A DNA stretch of 64,000 nucleotides from Legionella sainthelensi (GTDB lineage: Bacteria; Pseudomonadota; Gammaproteobacteria; Legionellales; Legionellaceae): the NCBI RefSeq assembly GCF_900637685.1, contig NZ_LR134388.1, forward strand, positions 2,243,501 through 2,307,500. Direction: 5' to 3'. The notes beneath the pieces were generated by a model. That model had not been told where the DNA came from and searched no databases. It was given only the letters and a program-made list of their open reading frames with translations. This document shows positions 1-9,943 of this stretch, one piece after another. Position 1 is the first letter of the stretch. Each line of letters starts with the position of its first letter. The position numbers and the translations under genes were made by a program.

Positions 1-1220
1 CGTGAAGTTGCTTCAATATATTCTTTAGGAGTGTTAGCAACCTCAGAAATTTGTTTTAATGTTTTCAAAAATTCTTGATACGCTTCAACCGTATAGCCTT
101 TGCTTAATGTCTCGATATTCACCAATAATTTGGCTTGCAGTTTCATTTGACTTTCAACAAGAGCATCAAGTGCAGAAGGATCAACCTCATCCAATAGAGG
201 CCGAATATTTTTCAAATAGGTTTTAAAATCAAGAGCAATATAACTTTCAATCTCTAATTCTTTTTTGACAGCAGTAGAGGGAGGTGTCATTATTTGCTCT
301 AAAACAAACTCATCACCTTTCTCAGAATTTGATTTTAAAGTCTCTAAATATTCTTTGATTTTGGGCCAATTGTCATCACTTAAAGTAACTTGCATCGCAC
401 CATATTTATCAGGCGTTACATTACCTGTTTCAGTAAGTAATTTTGCTTGATAAACGGGATCACTAAAATACAATGATCCTGCTGCGGTAAAGGTATCCGA
501 AGCACCTATCAAAGAATGCCCTTGACCAAATTGATCAGTATCCGATTGTATACTCTCATCTTCTTTGGTATGTCCCCATATGGCCTCTAAAATCGAAGAA
601 GATGGGGCACTTTGCTCTAAACCTAACATCATTAACTGATCGGGAGCATAATGATGAAAATACATATGTCCACTAAAGCCATTTTTATTGATATTCTTTC
701 CAACCAGATTTTGTTCACCCTCTCCACCCATAGCGATGTTTACGCCAAAATCATAGGGGGTTTTAATAAGAGTCGGTATCTGCCCCATAACACCTAGCAT
801 AAATCCTTTTAGTTCCGTAACTTTTTCTCCTTTACGAATAACCCCATGAGTGGCAGAACGCGAGACCACCCCTTTACTACCTGCTTCAGGAAAAAATGCT
901 AAAAATTCTTTCAGATTTTCTGGTGATAAATTCTTATAATCGACGATAACTCGACTCGCATGCGATAAATAATCAATTGATGTAAGTACATCACCAGGAT
1001 TAGTAAGTTCTTTATTTTTAACTAAGGAAGAGCGTGTTTTAAACTCGCCTTGAGCAACACAAGCCAATAGTAATTTAGAGATATTAGTAGCCGTATCATC
1101 TGAACCATTATGTTTAAATGTTTTTAACCATTGCTGTGCGACCGCAAACTGATCTTCTTTAATACTATTTTTAATAATAGTGGTCTTTGCTTTGAGTACT
1201 TCTGGTGAATCTTTTGACAT
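1..1220 (-). CDS. Unrecognised protein, C-terminus cut by window edge
   Basis: An uninterrupted reading frame of 406 codons runs from ATG at 1220 to the left edge with no stop, so the C-terminus is missing. The N-terminal part is helical and soluble-looking with no signal peptide or membrane segment. The middle holds a Gly/His/Met-rich stretch (MGGEGEQN and GHMYFHHYAP at about residues 170-200). I do not recognise a family. The lack of export signals, the size and the surroundings would fit a Dot/Icm substrate, but that is only inference. The secretion signal, if any, lies outside the window. Confidence 0.75.
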   Translation of the reverse strand, partial: MSKDSPEVLKAKTTIIKNSIKEDQFAVAQQWLKTFKHNGSDDTATNISKLLLACVAQGEFKTRSSLVKNKELTNPGDVLTSIDYLSHASRVIVDYKNLSPENLKEFLAFFPEAGSKGVVSRSATHGVIRKGEKVTELKGFMLGVMGQIPTLIKTPYDFGVNIAMGGEGEQNLVGKNINKNGFSGHMYFHHYAPDQLMMLGLEQSAPSSSILEAIWGHTKEDESIQSDTDQFGQGHSLIGASDTFTAAGSLYFSDPVYQAKLLTETGNVTPDKYGAMQVTLSDDNWPKIKEYLETLKSNSEKGDEFVLEQIMTPPSTAVKKELEIESYIALDFKTYLKNIRPLLDEVDPSALDALVESQMKLQAKLLVNIETLSKGYTVEAYQEFLKTLKQISEVANTPKEYIEATS

Positions 1221-1408
1221 CGTATTCTCTTTCGTATTTTATTAAGCTAAAACTAAATTTTGGTGGATTATATATCATGTTGATTAACGGAATATTAATA
1301 ACTAATAAAACCGAGTTCGAACTAATTGACGTAAACTCTAAATGCTGAGTAATAAATTTGCTCTAATAGTATAATTTTTTAAAAATAAACCCCTGTTGGA
1401 ATAAACAC

Positions 1409-2311
1409 TTATTTAGTTTCTTTACTGGCCAAATTTCCAGTGATTATCCCCTCCTGCATTTGAGCTGCAATATCTTTAAAGCCAGATGGTGAATGCGGTA
1501 ATAAAATAGTATTGGATTTGTCATGAGCACCAATTTCCCTTAACGTATCAAAATATTGCGTCACCAAGACCAAATTCATAATATCCGTTGCAGTGATATC
1601 AGAAATTGTTTTTTGAAAACCCTCCACAGATTGGCATAAACCATCTACTATAGCCTTTCGCTGGTTAGCTGTACCCTCTCCCTGTAATTTCTTACTTTCG
1701 GCTTCAGCCTCAGCTCTTTTTACCATTAAAATTTTCTCTGCTTCACCTTTGGCCTGAGCTGCTACTTGCAAGCGCTGCTGTTCGTTAATTTCATTCATGG
1801 CATTTTTAACTTTCTCTTCTAATTCAATATTGGTCACTAATGCCTTTACAATTTCAAAACCAAACTCCTGCATGGTTTGAGTCAGTTCTTTGCCCACAGC
1901 ATTTGCAATACTGTCTTTCTTTTCAAATACATCATCAAGGATCATGCTTGGAGTTTCAGAGCGTACCAAATCTAATACATAAGCAGTAATTTGCTGCGCG
2001 GGATTTTCAAGCTTATAAAATGCCTCGTAAATTGCATCTGATTTGATGCGAAACTGTACTGAAACTTGGATTTGAACAATAACATTATCTTTTGTTTTGG
2101 TATCAATTTTTACATTCAACTGCTGTACTCTTAATGATACTTTTCCTGAAATCCATTCAAGGAGTGGAATTTTAAAGTTCAGTCCTGCATGGGCCACCCT
2201 ATTGAATTTTCCTAGTCGCTCTATAATCGCTGCCTCCTGTTGGTTTACTATGTAAAGCCCTGTGACAACTATATAGCCAACAATTATCAAAAGAATTAGC
2301 AGAAAAATCAT
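1409..2311 (-). CDS. SPFH/band 7 (stomatin/paraslipin-like) membrane protein
   Basis: The 300-residue protein has one N-terminal membrane segment (IFLLILLIIVGYIVVTGLYI) followed by the typical start of an SPFH domain (QQEAAIIERLGKFNRVAHAG), the band 7 core, and a charged coiled coil (QRLQVAAQAKGEAEKI) near residues 185-220. SPFH proteins oligomerise into membrane microdomain scaffolds, often with a NfeD partner or protease; none is adjacent here. A TTG at 2329 also opens the frame, but ATG at 2311 is preceded by GAGG seven bases upstream and puts the hydrophobic segment at the very N-terminus, so I chose it. Family assignment is firm; the physiological role is not. Confidence 0.9.
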   Translation of the reverse strand: MIFLLILLIIVGYIVVTGLYIVNQQEAAIIERLGKFNRVAHAGLNFKIPLLEWISGKVSLRVQQLNVKIDTKTKDNVIVQIQVSVQFRIKSDAIYEAFYKLENPAQQITAYVLDLVRSETPSMILDDVFEKKDSIANAVGKELTQTMQEFGFEIVKALVTNIELEEKVKNAMNEINEQQRLQVAAQAKGEAEKILMVKRAEAEAESKKLQGEGTANQRKAIVDGLCQSVEGFQKTISDITATDIMNLVLVTQYFDTLREIGAHDKSNTILLPHSPSGFKDIAAQMQEGIITGNLASKETK

Positions 2312-2398
2312 GATCTTCCCTCGCACCAATTAATAGCATTTTCCTTAAGCCGTCGATAGAACATTGCATCCATGCAATACAACATGCTTTTTTTAATA

Positions 2399-4375
2399 TT
2401 AGTTCATATAATCAACAGGTGATGGAAAGCTAATATAATTTTTAGTTAATTGTTTCTCACTTTGTTGATTGGGATTAGCGTTTTGGCACCAGTCATCTGA
2501 CTTAGGATGCTTTTCCCCCTTGCTATTAGTTACAATGCACGATTGTTTATTGACAATTTCTGCCTTATTAGTTGGACATTGTGCGGGATCCCCAGTACAT
2601 GGGGCAAATTTTTCATTGACGATAAACGCATATTCATTATCATTTAAATCTGTAAAACGGACCTTAATCGGATAAGCAGCAACTGTGCCTACCCGAAACC
2701 CAGCTATCTGACTGTTTGTAGGCATAATAACGTCCTGCTTATCTTGCTGACAATTTGGATCACCTGCGTCTTGGCTCAACACACATACACCATATTTCTT
2801 GATCAAAGGGGTATTTACTTTATCGACCATAGAAGGCGGAACTCCAATTGCCACTGAAAAACCATCGGCATAATTAAATTGCTGTTGATTTTCAAGGCCG
2901 TGAGTTCCACCTACTGTGAAAATCAATCCATCCCCTAGCTCACTCATAAAACCTACCGCATCATCAACAGAGAATCCATAAGCATCCATAGAAAGATAAT
3001 TTTTATCATGAATCAACTGTACATAGGGGTTGAACAATAAGTCAGGGGAAATATTAGATCCTTTATAGTTATACTGTAAATCATGAATATACATGGACTG
3101 AATTTTAGCATGATCCCAGCCAGGAATTTTAGTATCAGCCAATGGATTAGCAGCAGCACCACATCCTTCATTAAAAGGTACCCAACCATAAATATGATTA
3201 ATCACTTCCCAGTAATTAAAAGGCACTGGTTTGGAACCAGGATTCAAATTACATTTTCCATCAGCATACATTTGCAAATATTGTTGATGGTTTTTTCTGA
3301 AAAACTGCTGCACTGCCTCGAGATTTGTTTTTAAATCTTGTGGACAATCAATTTTTTGCGTCACGTATTTGCTAACATCTTCATCCCAGCTTACACAAGA
3401 GCCCCATAGGTTTTGCATCCGTTGAACCGCCTCACCGAAGTGAAGTGATTTTTTTTGATCCTCGGTACATTCTCCTTGAATACAAGCCAATACTGTTAAT
3501 ACGGGTGGAAAGCCATCTTTGGGTTTGACTGGAACATTATCTTCAGGGGGCAACGTACCTGAACGTTGTGCAAAAATATTATATCCACCAGGTAATTTTA
3601 ATTCACTTAAATTATAAACGGGCCAGCCTTGTCCAATAGTTGTTTTCAGGAAGGAATCAAGATGCCCTCGAAAAGCACTCAAGGACTGTCCAGAGCCGCT
3701 ATATCCAATATAGGGATTATTTTTAGGGCCTATAGCAATGGGCATGTAAACATGATCTACATAAGAAATGTTATACCCCACATTCTCCGGCTTTAATAAG
3801 CGCATGGACTGTTTCGGTGGTACAATAGAATCCCCAAAAGTATACTCGGATAACTGCGCATATATATCCTCTGGAAACTGGACATCGCTTGAATAAGTAC
3901 TCAGTTTGCATTCAGTATTTTGTCCCTCACAATGAACACTAGAGGGAGTCGCCAATTCCTCATCTTTTTCATTACGAAGCCTATCATTTTTATCAGCCAA
4001 CACCACACGCCCACCATTCCACCAAGTAATGTAGCGCCCTTTCGATAATTCACTATACAATGGTAGTGTAATCGTAACCGATGATCCTGGCGCAATTCCT
4101 GTATTTTCATTCACATATAATTTATAAACGTAGTTTGTAGGATAGAGCTCTGTGGTACGAAAACATCCTTGAATCCACTCATTTACAGCATTTTTACTGG
4201 TTGCTAACACAGGATAAATTGTTGTTTCAGAATCATTATAAATGGTTATTGTCTTTGGTTTGATCGTTATTGGATTATTATTATAATCTTTACATTCAAT
4301 GTTCTCAGCAGCAGAAATCTCCGTAAACAACGACAAGAGAACAAACCCAGAAAGAGTAATCATCTTTTTCGACAT
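2399..4375 (-). CDS. Large secreted protein, possibly thaumatin/GH64-like
   Basis: A 658-residue protein with a clear Sec signal peptide (KKMITLSGFVLLSLFTEISA) and many cysteines, so probably exported and disulfide-bonded; type II secretion is plausible in Legionella. ATG at 4375 has AAGGA eight bases upstream. The N-terminal ~120 residues look like a beta-sandwich domain. Around residues 460-490 the segment DAYGFSVDDAVG followed by GDGLIFTVGGT vaguely recalls thaumatin-like/GH64 proteins. That is pattern resemblance only and no catalytic residues were assigned. It stands alone between two intergenic gaps. Confidence 0.7.
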   Translation of the reverse strand: MSKKMITLSGFVLLSLFTEISAAENIECKDYNNNPITIKPKTITIYNDSETTIYPVLATSKNAVNEWIQGCFRTTELYPTNYVYKLYVNENTGIAPGSSVTITLPLYSELSKGRYITWWNGGRVVLADKNDRLRNEKDEELATPSSVHCEGQNTECKLSTYSSDVQFPEDIYAQLSEYTFGDSIVPPKQSMRLLKPENVGYNISYVDHVYMPIAIGPKNNPYIGYSGSGQSLSAFRGHLDSFLKTTIGQGWPVYNLSELKLPGGYNIFAQRSGTLPPEDNVPVKPKDGFPPVLTVLACIQGECTEDQKKSLHFGEAVQRMQNLWGSCVSWDEDVSKYVTQKIDCPQDLKTNLEAVQQFFRKNHQQYLQMYADGKCNLNPGSKPVPFNYWEVINHIYGWVPFNEGCGAAANPLADTKIPGWDHAKIQSMYIHDLQYNYKGSNISPDLLFNPYVQLIHDKNYLSMDAYGFSVDDAVGFMSELGDGLIFTVGGTHGLENQQQFNYADGFSVAIGVPPSMVDKVNTPLIKKYGVCVLSQDAGDPNCQQDKQDVIMPTNSQIAGFRVGTVAAYPIKVRFTDLNDNEYAFIVNEKFAPCTGDPAQCPTNKAEIVNKQSCIVTNSKGEKHPKSDDWCQNANPNQQSEKQLTKNYISFPSPVDYMN

Positions 4376-4577
4376 CGCAAGATTCCTTAATATTTAGGCA
4401 TGTATTAGGTACAAAAATAGCACAATCAAATTTTGCAATAAATTCATAAATGTACAATTAACACTTCTTTAACAAAAAGATTAACAAGTTTGGACTTAAT
4501 AGAGCAGAATCTCTTGATTTAGTGAACAACATCATTTAGTTATTATGTATATATTATTTTATATTAAAGGTGAAGTA

Positions 4578-5687
4578 ATGGATAACTTTCCCCACACTCA
4601 AAGTCAAATATACTTAAATCATGCCGCAGTGAGCCCTTTTTCTTCCAGTGTGAAAGAAGCGATTATAAATTATGTTGAAGAACGACATATAAAAAATATT
4701 GAAAATTATTTTTCATTTGAATCTACTATAGAAAATGTTTACAAAAAAATTGCTGCGCTATTACATACTAGCCCTCTACGTATTTGTCTTACATCCAATA
4801 CAAGTACTGGTTTAAACATACTAGCCAATGGCTATCCTTGGCAAAAAGGAGATAGGATTCTCCTTAATAATCAAGAATTTCCAGCAAACATTTATCCTTT
4901 TTTAAACTGTCAACGGCATGGAGTTGTAATTGATTATATCGATAATAAAGCGCCTATAATTGATAGTTCAGATATTGAAAGAGCGCTTAAACCTAATACC
5001 AGACTATTATCAATTAGCATGGTCCAATTCCTGAATGGGCATGCAATTGATCTCGCTAAAATAGGCAAAATCTGTAAACAGAATGGTACATTATTTTGTG
5101 TAGACGCGATACAAGGGTTAGGAGCAACTGATTTAGAAGTGGAGCAAATCGGCATTGACTTTTTATCCTGTGGTAGTCATAAATGGCTCATGGCCCCTGA
5201 AGGACTTGGTTTTATTTATGTGACAAATGAGTTGCAAGAAAAACTAATACCCAGCTATGTAGGTTGGTTGGGTGTTGAAAATCCATGGGCGCTTTTAAAT
5301 TACGACCTAACGTTCCAAGAAAGTGCCAAGCGCTATCTAACAGGAACCATGAATCATGTTGCTATTACAGGATTAAATGCTTCTTTAGAACATTTAACCT
5401 CAATAGGATATACTCGCATTAAGGAAAAAATACTCGCACACACTCAATTTTTTTTAGATAACTTTCCGCAATTAAACTGGATCACCCCACAAGACATGCG
5501 GCTAGGTATAATTACATTTAAGCATCCTAAAGCCGAAATAATTCATCATGAATTAAATGCACTAAACATTACAGTCTCAGTTAGAGAAGGACAATATCTT
5601 AGAATCTCACCACACTATTATCACCAAAAAGAAGAATTGGAAAAAGCGGCCTTTTATTTGGAGCACACAGTGAATAAGCTTAAATAG
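4578..5687 (+). CDS. Class V aminotransferase-fold PLP enzyme
   Basis: A 369-residue fold-type I PLP enzyme of the class V group, which includes cysteine desulfurases, isopenicillin-N epimerases and kynureninases. SNTSTGLN near residue 75 fits the cofactor phosphate loop, and CGSHKWLMAPEGLGF around residue 210 carries the Schiff-base lysine. The C-terminal half has a short GTMNHVAI segment instead of the long SufS cysteine loop, so desulfurase activity is not supported. I start at ATG 4578 (AAGGTGA just upstream) rather than the in-frame ATG at 4545. It is monocistronic. A second, longer relative sits at 50570. Substrate unknown. Confidence 0.85.
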   Translation: MDNFPHTQSQIYLNHAAVSPFSSSVKEAIINYVEERHIKNIENYFSFESTIENVYKKIAALLHTSPLRICLTSNTSTGLNILANGYPWQKGDRILLNNQEFPANIYPFLNCQRHGVVIDYIDNKAPIIDSSDIERALKPNTRLLSISMVQFLNGHAIDLAKIGKICKQNGTLFCVDAIQGLGATDLEVEQIGIDFLSCGSHKWLMAPEGLGFIYVTNELQEKLIPSYVGWLGVENPWALLNYDLTFQESAKRYLTGTMNHVAITGLNASLEHLTSIGYTRIKEKILAHTQFFLDNFPQLNWITPQDMRLGIITFKHPKAEIIHHELNALNITVSVREGQYLRISPHYYHQKEELEKAAFYLEHTVNKLK

Positions 5688-5956
5688 CTAACGGTTTTCT
5701 TAAAGCAATTTAAGCGTAAGGTCATTAGTCCTCTATATGACATATAAAAATCAAACAATATCAGGGCACATTGAATCCCACTATTTGTTAATTCTAGATA
5801 TGAAAAATTCTCATAATTTTTATGAAAATTCCCGATTAGCCAATTAATATTCAATCATGATAAATTCAAATCCAATAGAACTCAATAAAGCCATTTTGGC
5901 TACATAAATATCGTTTTATAAGAAACATATTTTTGGTTAACAAAAAAGAGGATATC

Positions 5957-7119
5957 ATGCTTAATCCGGAATTAGAAAAAGCACGAAATGAAATCACCAC
6001 ATCTTTTAACTCTGATCCCAAAATAGGTATCCAACTAATAAAAAATATATGCAGTATCCATTGTCTTGATTCAGCAGAACAAATTGCCAGTTTTTTCCAT
6101 AGACAAAGACATAAATTAGATTTAAATGCAGTGAGTGATTATTTGAGTAAATCAGATGAAGAAAATAAGAAAATTTTAAAAAATTTTACGAGTCAGATTA
6201 ATTTTAGAGGACAAAGTTTTACAGAAGGTTTTAGAGTTTTTTTAAACAGCGTTAAACTGCCCTCAGAAGCACAAAAAATTGATAGATTAGTTCAGAGTTT
6301 TGGCGAAACCTATCATCAGCAGAATTATAAAAATCATATTGCCAATAAAGATGCAGCATATATTTTAGCCTATCAAGTTCTGATACTTAATACCAGTTTA
6401 CATAATCCAAAACTGCGCCCCAAAGATAGATTGACCCTAAATGCTCTAAAAATATGCCTACAAGGATTAAATAATGGTAACAATTTTGAAGATGCTTTTT
6501 TAAAAAAATATACTCAGAAATTAAGTGTAAGCCTTTTGAATTTAATTTAGTTAAAACTACCCCTGGATATCTGCTCACCTCAAGTACTCTCGATAATGAT
6601 TGCATGTTTAAAGAATTGGATTTATTGCTTCAATCACCTACCAGCAAAATTCAAAAAATTTTTCCAGAATTGGCTGATAATATTAATATAACATTGGTTA
6701 AACCAAAAGCCTGGTTAAAAACGTTCACTGGATATGAAGGTACAATAAAATTTGCTGCTGAAACAGGGAAAGAGTTAGCAAATATACAAATTTATAAACC
6801 AAGTCTCATTTCAAAATGGCTATTTGGAGAACAAACTAAAGTAATAATTCAACCTATTTATCACGATGAGAATCCTAAAGAAGCAATCGACCTGGCAGCA
6901 AAAATAGCTGTTCATTTTGAATCACCTGTAAATAATTTTAAAGCTACATATGATTATGAATTAAATGAATTAATTAAGGCTTATGATCAGCAACATAAAG
7001 AGCTCACTCAAAAATCGTTTATCCCTCAATTTGAGAAGCTTAGGTTTTTTCAAAGACCTTCTAAAGAAAATACCCAAGAAGAATTGATGAAAGCAAATGA
7101 ATTAAAAAATCACAATTAA
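5957..7119 (+). pseudogene. ralF: RalF, Arf-GEF Dot/Icm effector, interrupted by a -1 frameshift
   Basis: Two frames, 5957-6550 and about 6505-7119, together give a protein of about 387 residues like L. pneumophila RalF. RalF is injected into host cells and activates Arf on the Legionella vacuole. The first part is a Sec7 domain with the glutamic-finger motif (LPSEAQKIDR) and NTSLHNP. The second part is the capping domain (TTPGYLLTSSTL, SKWLFGEQ, NFKATYDYELNELIKAYD) with a charged C-terminus suited to Dot/Icm export. The break is at TTTTTTAAAAAAA (6496-6508): re-reading one base after A AAA AAA gives IYSEIKCKPFEFNLV, which continues RalF without gap. ATG 5957 has AGAGGA upstream. The Sec7 frame alone stops at 6550. 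Confidence 0.85.
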
Positions 7120-7144
7120 CCGGCACACAATTATGTGCTGCATT

Positions 7145-7176
7145 CAATTTGGAGCGCAATTTATAGCTCCAAATTG
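7145..7176. terminator. Stem-loop downstream of ralF
   Basis: CAATTTGGAGC and its exact reverse complement GCTCCAAATTG flank a 10-base loop, giving an 11-bp perfect stem 25 bases after the ralF stop. No T tract follows, so Rho-independent termination is uncertain. Confidence 0.45.
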
Positions 7177-7312
7177 ACGAGATGACTCAGTAAAAACCAT
7201 TCAGAATGAACTAAACACGATTTAAGAAAATAACAACGCCTAAGGAATCATGGTTTATAACTAGTCGATAAAGTTAATAGCGGTTTAACCAACAAGCTAT
7301 TTTCAAGAAAAT

Positions 7313-8059
7313 TTAGAATAAGTCCCTCCCTGCTGTATGAGATGATAAAACATAGAAATTTTTGTTAAATAAGCGACAGAAATCGGTAAAAAATAATTTC
7401 GCTAGTACCATTGATTTAGGTAAATAGTGTTTACTATCTAAGTGGATGCTATGAATATCTTCTGGTTGTAAATGACGCCTCAAATGCTCTAGATAGTCTG
7501 GATGTTCTAACCAGCGCTGCATCAAATGAGCATCGACTTCCAAGTGAAATTGAAGTCCTATACTATTACGATAACAAAACGCTTGCACGCATTGCTTGTT
7601 TTTTAAAAGGACATCAACTCCTGAGGCTGTCTGGTTTGCAAATTGATGCCATTGAAAAACATGGATTGGCTTATCAAACAACTCAAATAATTTATGCTCA
7701 CCGCATTTATCTACTTGTATCCATCCAAACTCAGGTTTGTCTAACGCATAACAGCACCCACCCAAAGCTATATTTAACAATTGAGAGCCTAAACAAATAC
7801 CGAGTATAGGGATTTCTTTGGCAAGTGCTACCTGTAACAATTCTATTTCATGTATTAGGTGCGGGTACAAATTCAGCTCGTTAGGATGCATAGCACCACC
7901 TAACACAACAATACCATGATAACGATTCATATTCACTCGTTGATGGGGATCTCTGGCAAAATTGACATAACGTATACGCAACTTCATCCTCTTTAAGGTA
8001 TGAATAATAATACCTAAAGGTTCATAAGGAGAATGTTGTAAGACCAGAATCCGTGCCAT
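7313..8059 (-). CDS. Class I glutamine amidotransferase-like protein
   Basis: A 248-residue single-domain GATase-1 protein. The nucleophile elbow GICLGSQLL holds the catalytic Cys near residue 95, the oxyanion segment is VLGGAMHPNE, and the catalytic His/Glu pair is in GLQFHLEVD near residue 175. It lacks a synthetase domain, so it is not GuaA, CarA or TrpG. It resembles the stand-alone GMP-synthase-like amidotransferases, which hydrolyse gamma-glutamyl compounds or serve unknown partners. ATG at 8059 is preferred to the upstream TTG (8065), although neither has a strong Shine-Dalgarno sequence. It is convergent with ralF and has no operon partner. Confidence 0.85.
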   Translation of the reverse strand: MARILVLQHSPYEPLGIIIHTLKRMKLRIRYVNFARDPHQRVNMNRYHGIVVLGGAMHPNELNLYPHLIHEIELLQVALAKEIPILGICLGSQLLNIALGGCCYALDKPEFGWIQVDKCGEHKLFELFDKPIHVFQWHQFANQTASGVDVLLKNKQCVQAFCYRNSIGLQFHLEVDAHLMQRWLEHPDYLEHLRRHLQPEDIHSIHLDSKHYLPKSMVLAKLFFTDFCRLFNKNFYVLSSHTAGRDLF

Positions 8060-8295
8060 TATCAATTAACCTGATTAGTTGTTTTAAGTATAGCTTGAGA
8101 CATGGGCATTGAGATTTCAACAGGTAATCAAATGCTTCAAATTATGAGACAACCGCTCTGTAAAAACACTTCAAGGACAATCGTGTTCATTTAATTCATT
8201 GATTTGCTCTTAAGTGTATTACCATTCCTTTTATCAATTATTACATATCCTATTCCAATCAGTAATGAGATTCTAATCTTTACTTAATTTTCACT

Positions 8296-8304
8296 TGTTA
8301 TAAT
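8296..8304 (+). promoter_or_regulatory. Extended -10 promoter of the 8343 ankyrin gene
   Basis: TG-T-TATAAT, a consensus extended -10 element, ends 38 bases upstream of ATG 8343. A good -35 is not evident at 17-bp spacing. Confidence 0.45.
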
Positions 8305-8342
8305 GTGTCACTTACCTTCTTGTTCAAATATGGAAAATCAAT

Positions 8343-9908
8343 ATGATTGAAGTAGCTAAAAAAGCCCTTTTAGAGAACAACAAAGAACGTTTTAAAAAAG
8401 CAATTGAATTATGTAGCAAACAACAACTTAATGAAGTTGATGACCAAGGCAATACTCTTTTACATATTGCCGTACAGAAAGGTTCATTAGGTTTCGTAAA
8501 AAACCTACTTGCTAAAGGAGCAGATATTTCTCTACTGAATAAGAAAGGAGACAGTGCATTACACCTCGCAGTACAACAAGGTTATTTTAATATTGTTCAT
8601 GAAATGCTTGGAATATCGCAAGCTGCAAAAGATAGAAAAAGAAAAGCAAAATGGACTGATAAAGATCGTAGCGATAAACTCACGCTCCTTAAAAGCTCTG
8701 AAAGTAACGCATTGGCATTACTCAACGTCCCTAATAACGAAGGAGAAATTCCACTTCTTATTGCAGCCAAGCTAAAAGATGATCTTATCTATAAAAAACT
8801 CTTACTGCTCGAATCAGCACCTGGTTATTCAAAAAGTCAGATTGATAAGGCCTTAAATTTGCGACAAAAACATATAGGACACTTGAAAAGTAAAAGTTTT
8901 TGGTCAGCAGTTTTGGAAACATTTTGTCCTTCCGCATCACTTGCTGAATTAACCGAATCATTTGCATATACAGGATTATTGGCAGGAGCAAGCGCAGCGG
9001 TGGGCTTGGGCTTGAATATTGCCTTTGCCGTTATTTCCGTCCTGGGATTTAGCGCCATCATGTATGCAAACTATAAAAAAAATCAATCTGAAAAAAATGC
9101 TGCAGGGGAACTGGAAGAATTACAAGCAGAACAAGCTTTTTTACAAAGTATTAGAAAAAGGGTCGCCTATCTTTCTTCGCAAAAATCCTTAACATCTGAG
9201 GACAAGAACGAACTAGGATTGATGAAAGAGGAATTAAGAAGGTCTATTCAAAAACCAGTACTTGTCAAAGGTGATGAAAAAAATGCAGCTGATTATGTAA
9301 CCAGAAAAGATAAGGCACTTGCTGCATTAAGTTCGGTTGGCAGCTTTTTATGCACTTACTCCGGTTTATTAGGTCTCACAGGATTAGGCTTGGGGATTGC
9401 AGCTACAATTATGGGGACTAGTTTATCTGCTCTTATTGTTGCTACAGGCCCTATAGGAATAGGTGCTGCTCTGGGAGTGGGGTTAATATTGGCTGGAGCT
9501 TTAGCCTATTATCATTATCAAACCAGAAAGCAAGGCTATATGGTATTTGGAGAACAGCGAGCGTTTATCTACAAGCTCCAATACACTATTTACAAAGAAC
9601 AGCAAGACCTTATTCATGGTTCCGATAACGTGCTTACCCACATTGATGAGCTGCTGCAAGGTCCATCCACAAAATCTATAAAATCTAAGATTGAAAACCC
9701 TATCCCAGAGAAAAATACACCTAAACCTGCTCTTGAGAAGTACAATCATGGACATAAACCGGGTGAGATTTGCTCTATAGAAATAAAACAACTAAATAGT
9801 AATGGTTTTATGAAGCAAACTCCAAATTTAACGAATAAAATAATGCCTAAAACTCTTAATCCTGTGGATGAGCCTATAGAACCACCTAAAAACCTAAGCA
9901 TCACATAA
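8343..9908 (+). CDS. Ankyrin-repeat protein with two hydrophobic hairpins, candidate effector
   Basis: A 521-residue protein. Residues ~35-100 form canonical ankyrin repeats (DQGNTLLHIAVQKGSLGFV, KKGDSALHLAVQQGYFNIV), with a weaker one at 130-150. Two long hydrophobic glycine-rich stretches follow, near residues 200-240 and 330-385, each long enough for a membrane hairpin, separated by a charged helix. The C-terminal ~80 residues are hydrophilic and proline-rich. Ankyrins plus paired hairpins without a signal peptide are typical of Legionella effectors that insert in host membranes, so export by Dot/Icm is inferred. It is convergent with another ankyrin-type gene. No specific named effector was recognised. 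Confidence 0.8.
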   Translation: MIEVAKKALLENNKERFKKAIELCSKQQLNEVDDQGNTLLHIAVQKGSLGFVKNLLAKGADISLLNKKGDSALHLAVQQGYFNIVHEMLGISQAAKDRKRKAKWTDKDRSDKLTLLKSSESNALALLNVPNNEGEIPLLIAAKLKDDLIYKKLLLLESAPGYSKSQIDKALNLRQKHIGHLKSKSFWSAVLETFCPSASLAELTESFAYTGLLAGASAAVGLGLNIAFAVISVLGFSAIMYANYKKNQSEKNAAGELEELQAEQAFLQSIRKRVAYLSSQKSLTSEDKNELGLMKEELRRSIQKPVLVKGDEKNAADYVTRKDKALAALSSVGSFLCTYSGLLGLTGLGLGIAATIMGTSLSALIVATGPIGIGAALGVGLILAGALAYYHYQTRKQGYMVFGEQRAFIYKLQYTIYKEQQDLIHGSDNVLTHIDELLQGPSTKSIKSKIENPIPEKNTPKPALEKYNHGHKPGEICSIEIKQLNSNGFMKQTPNLTNKIMPKTLNPVDEPIEPPKNLSIT

Positions 9909-9943
9909 ATAATTTATAACAAAGACACGTGTTATAGAGAAAA

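Noticed and set aside
4578..5687. Naming the PLP enzyme SufS/cysteine desulfurase
   Set aside because: No conserved catalytic-Cys loop in the C-terminal half and no suf genes nearby.
7313..8059. GMP synthase or anthranilate synthase component
   Set aside because: Stand-alone amidotransferase domain without the synthetase half or partner gene.
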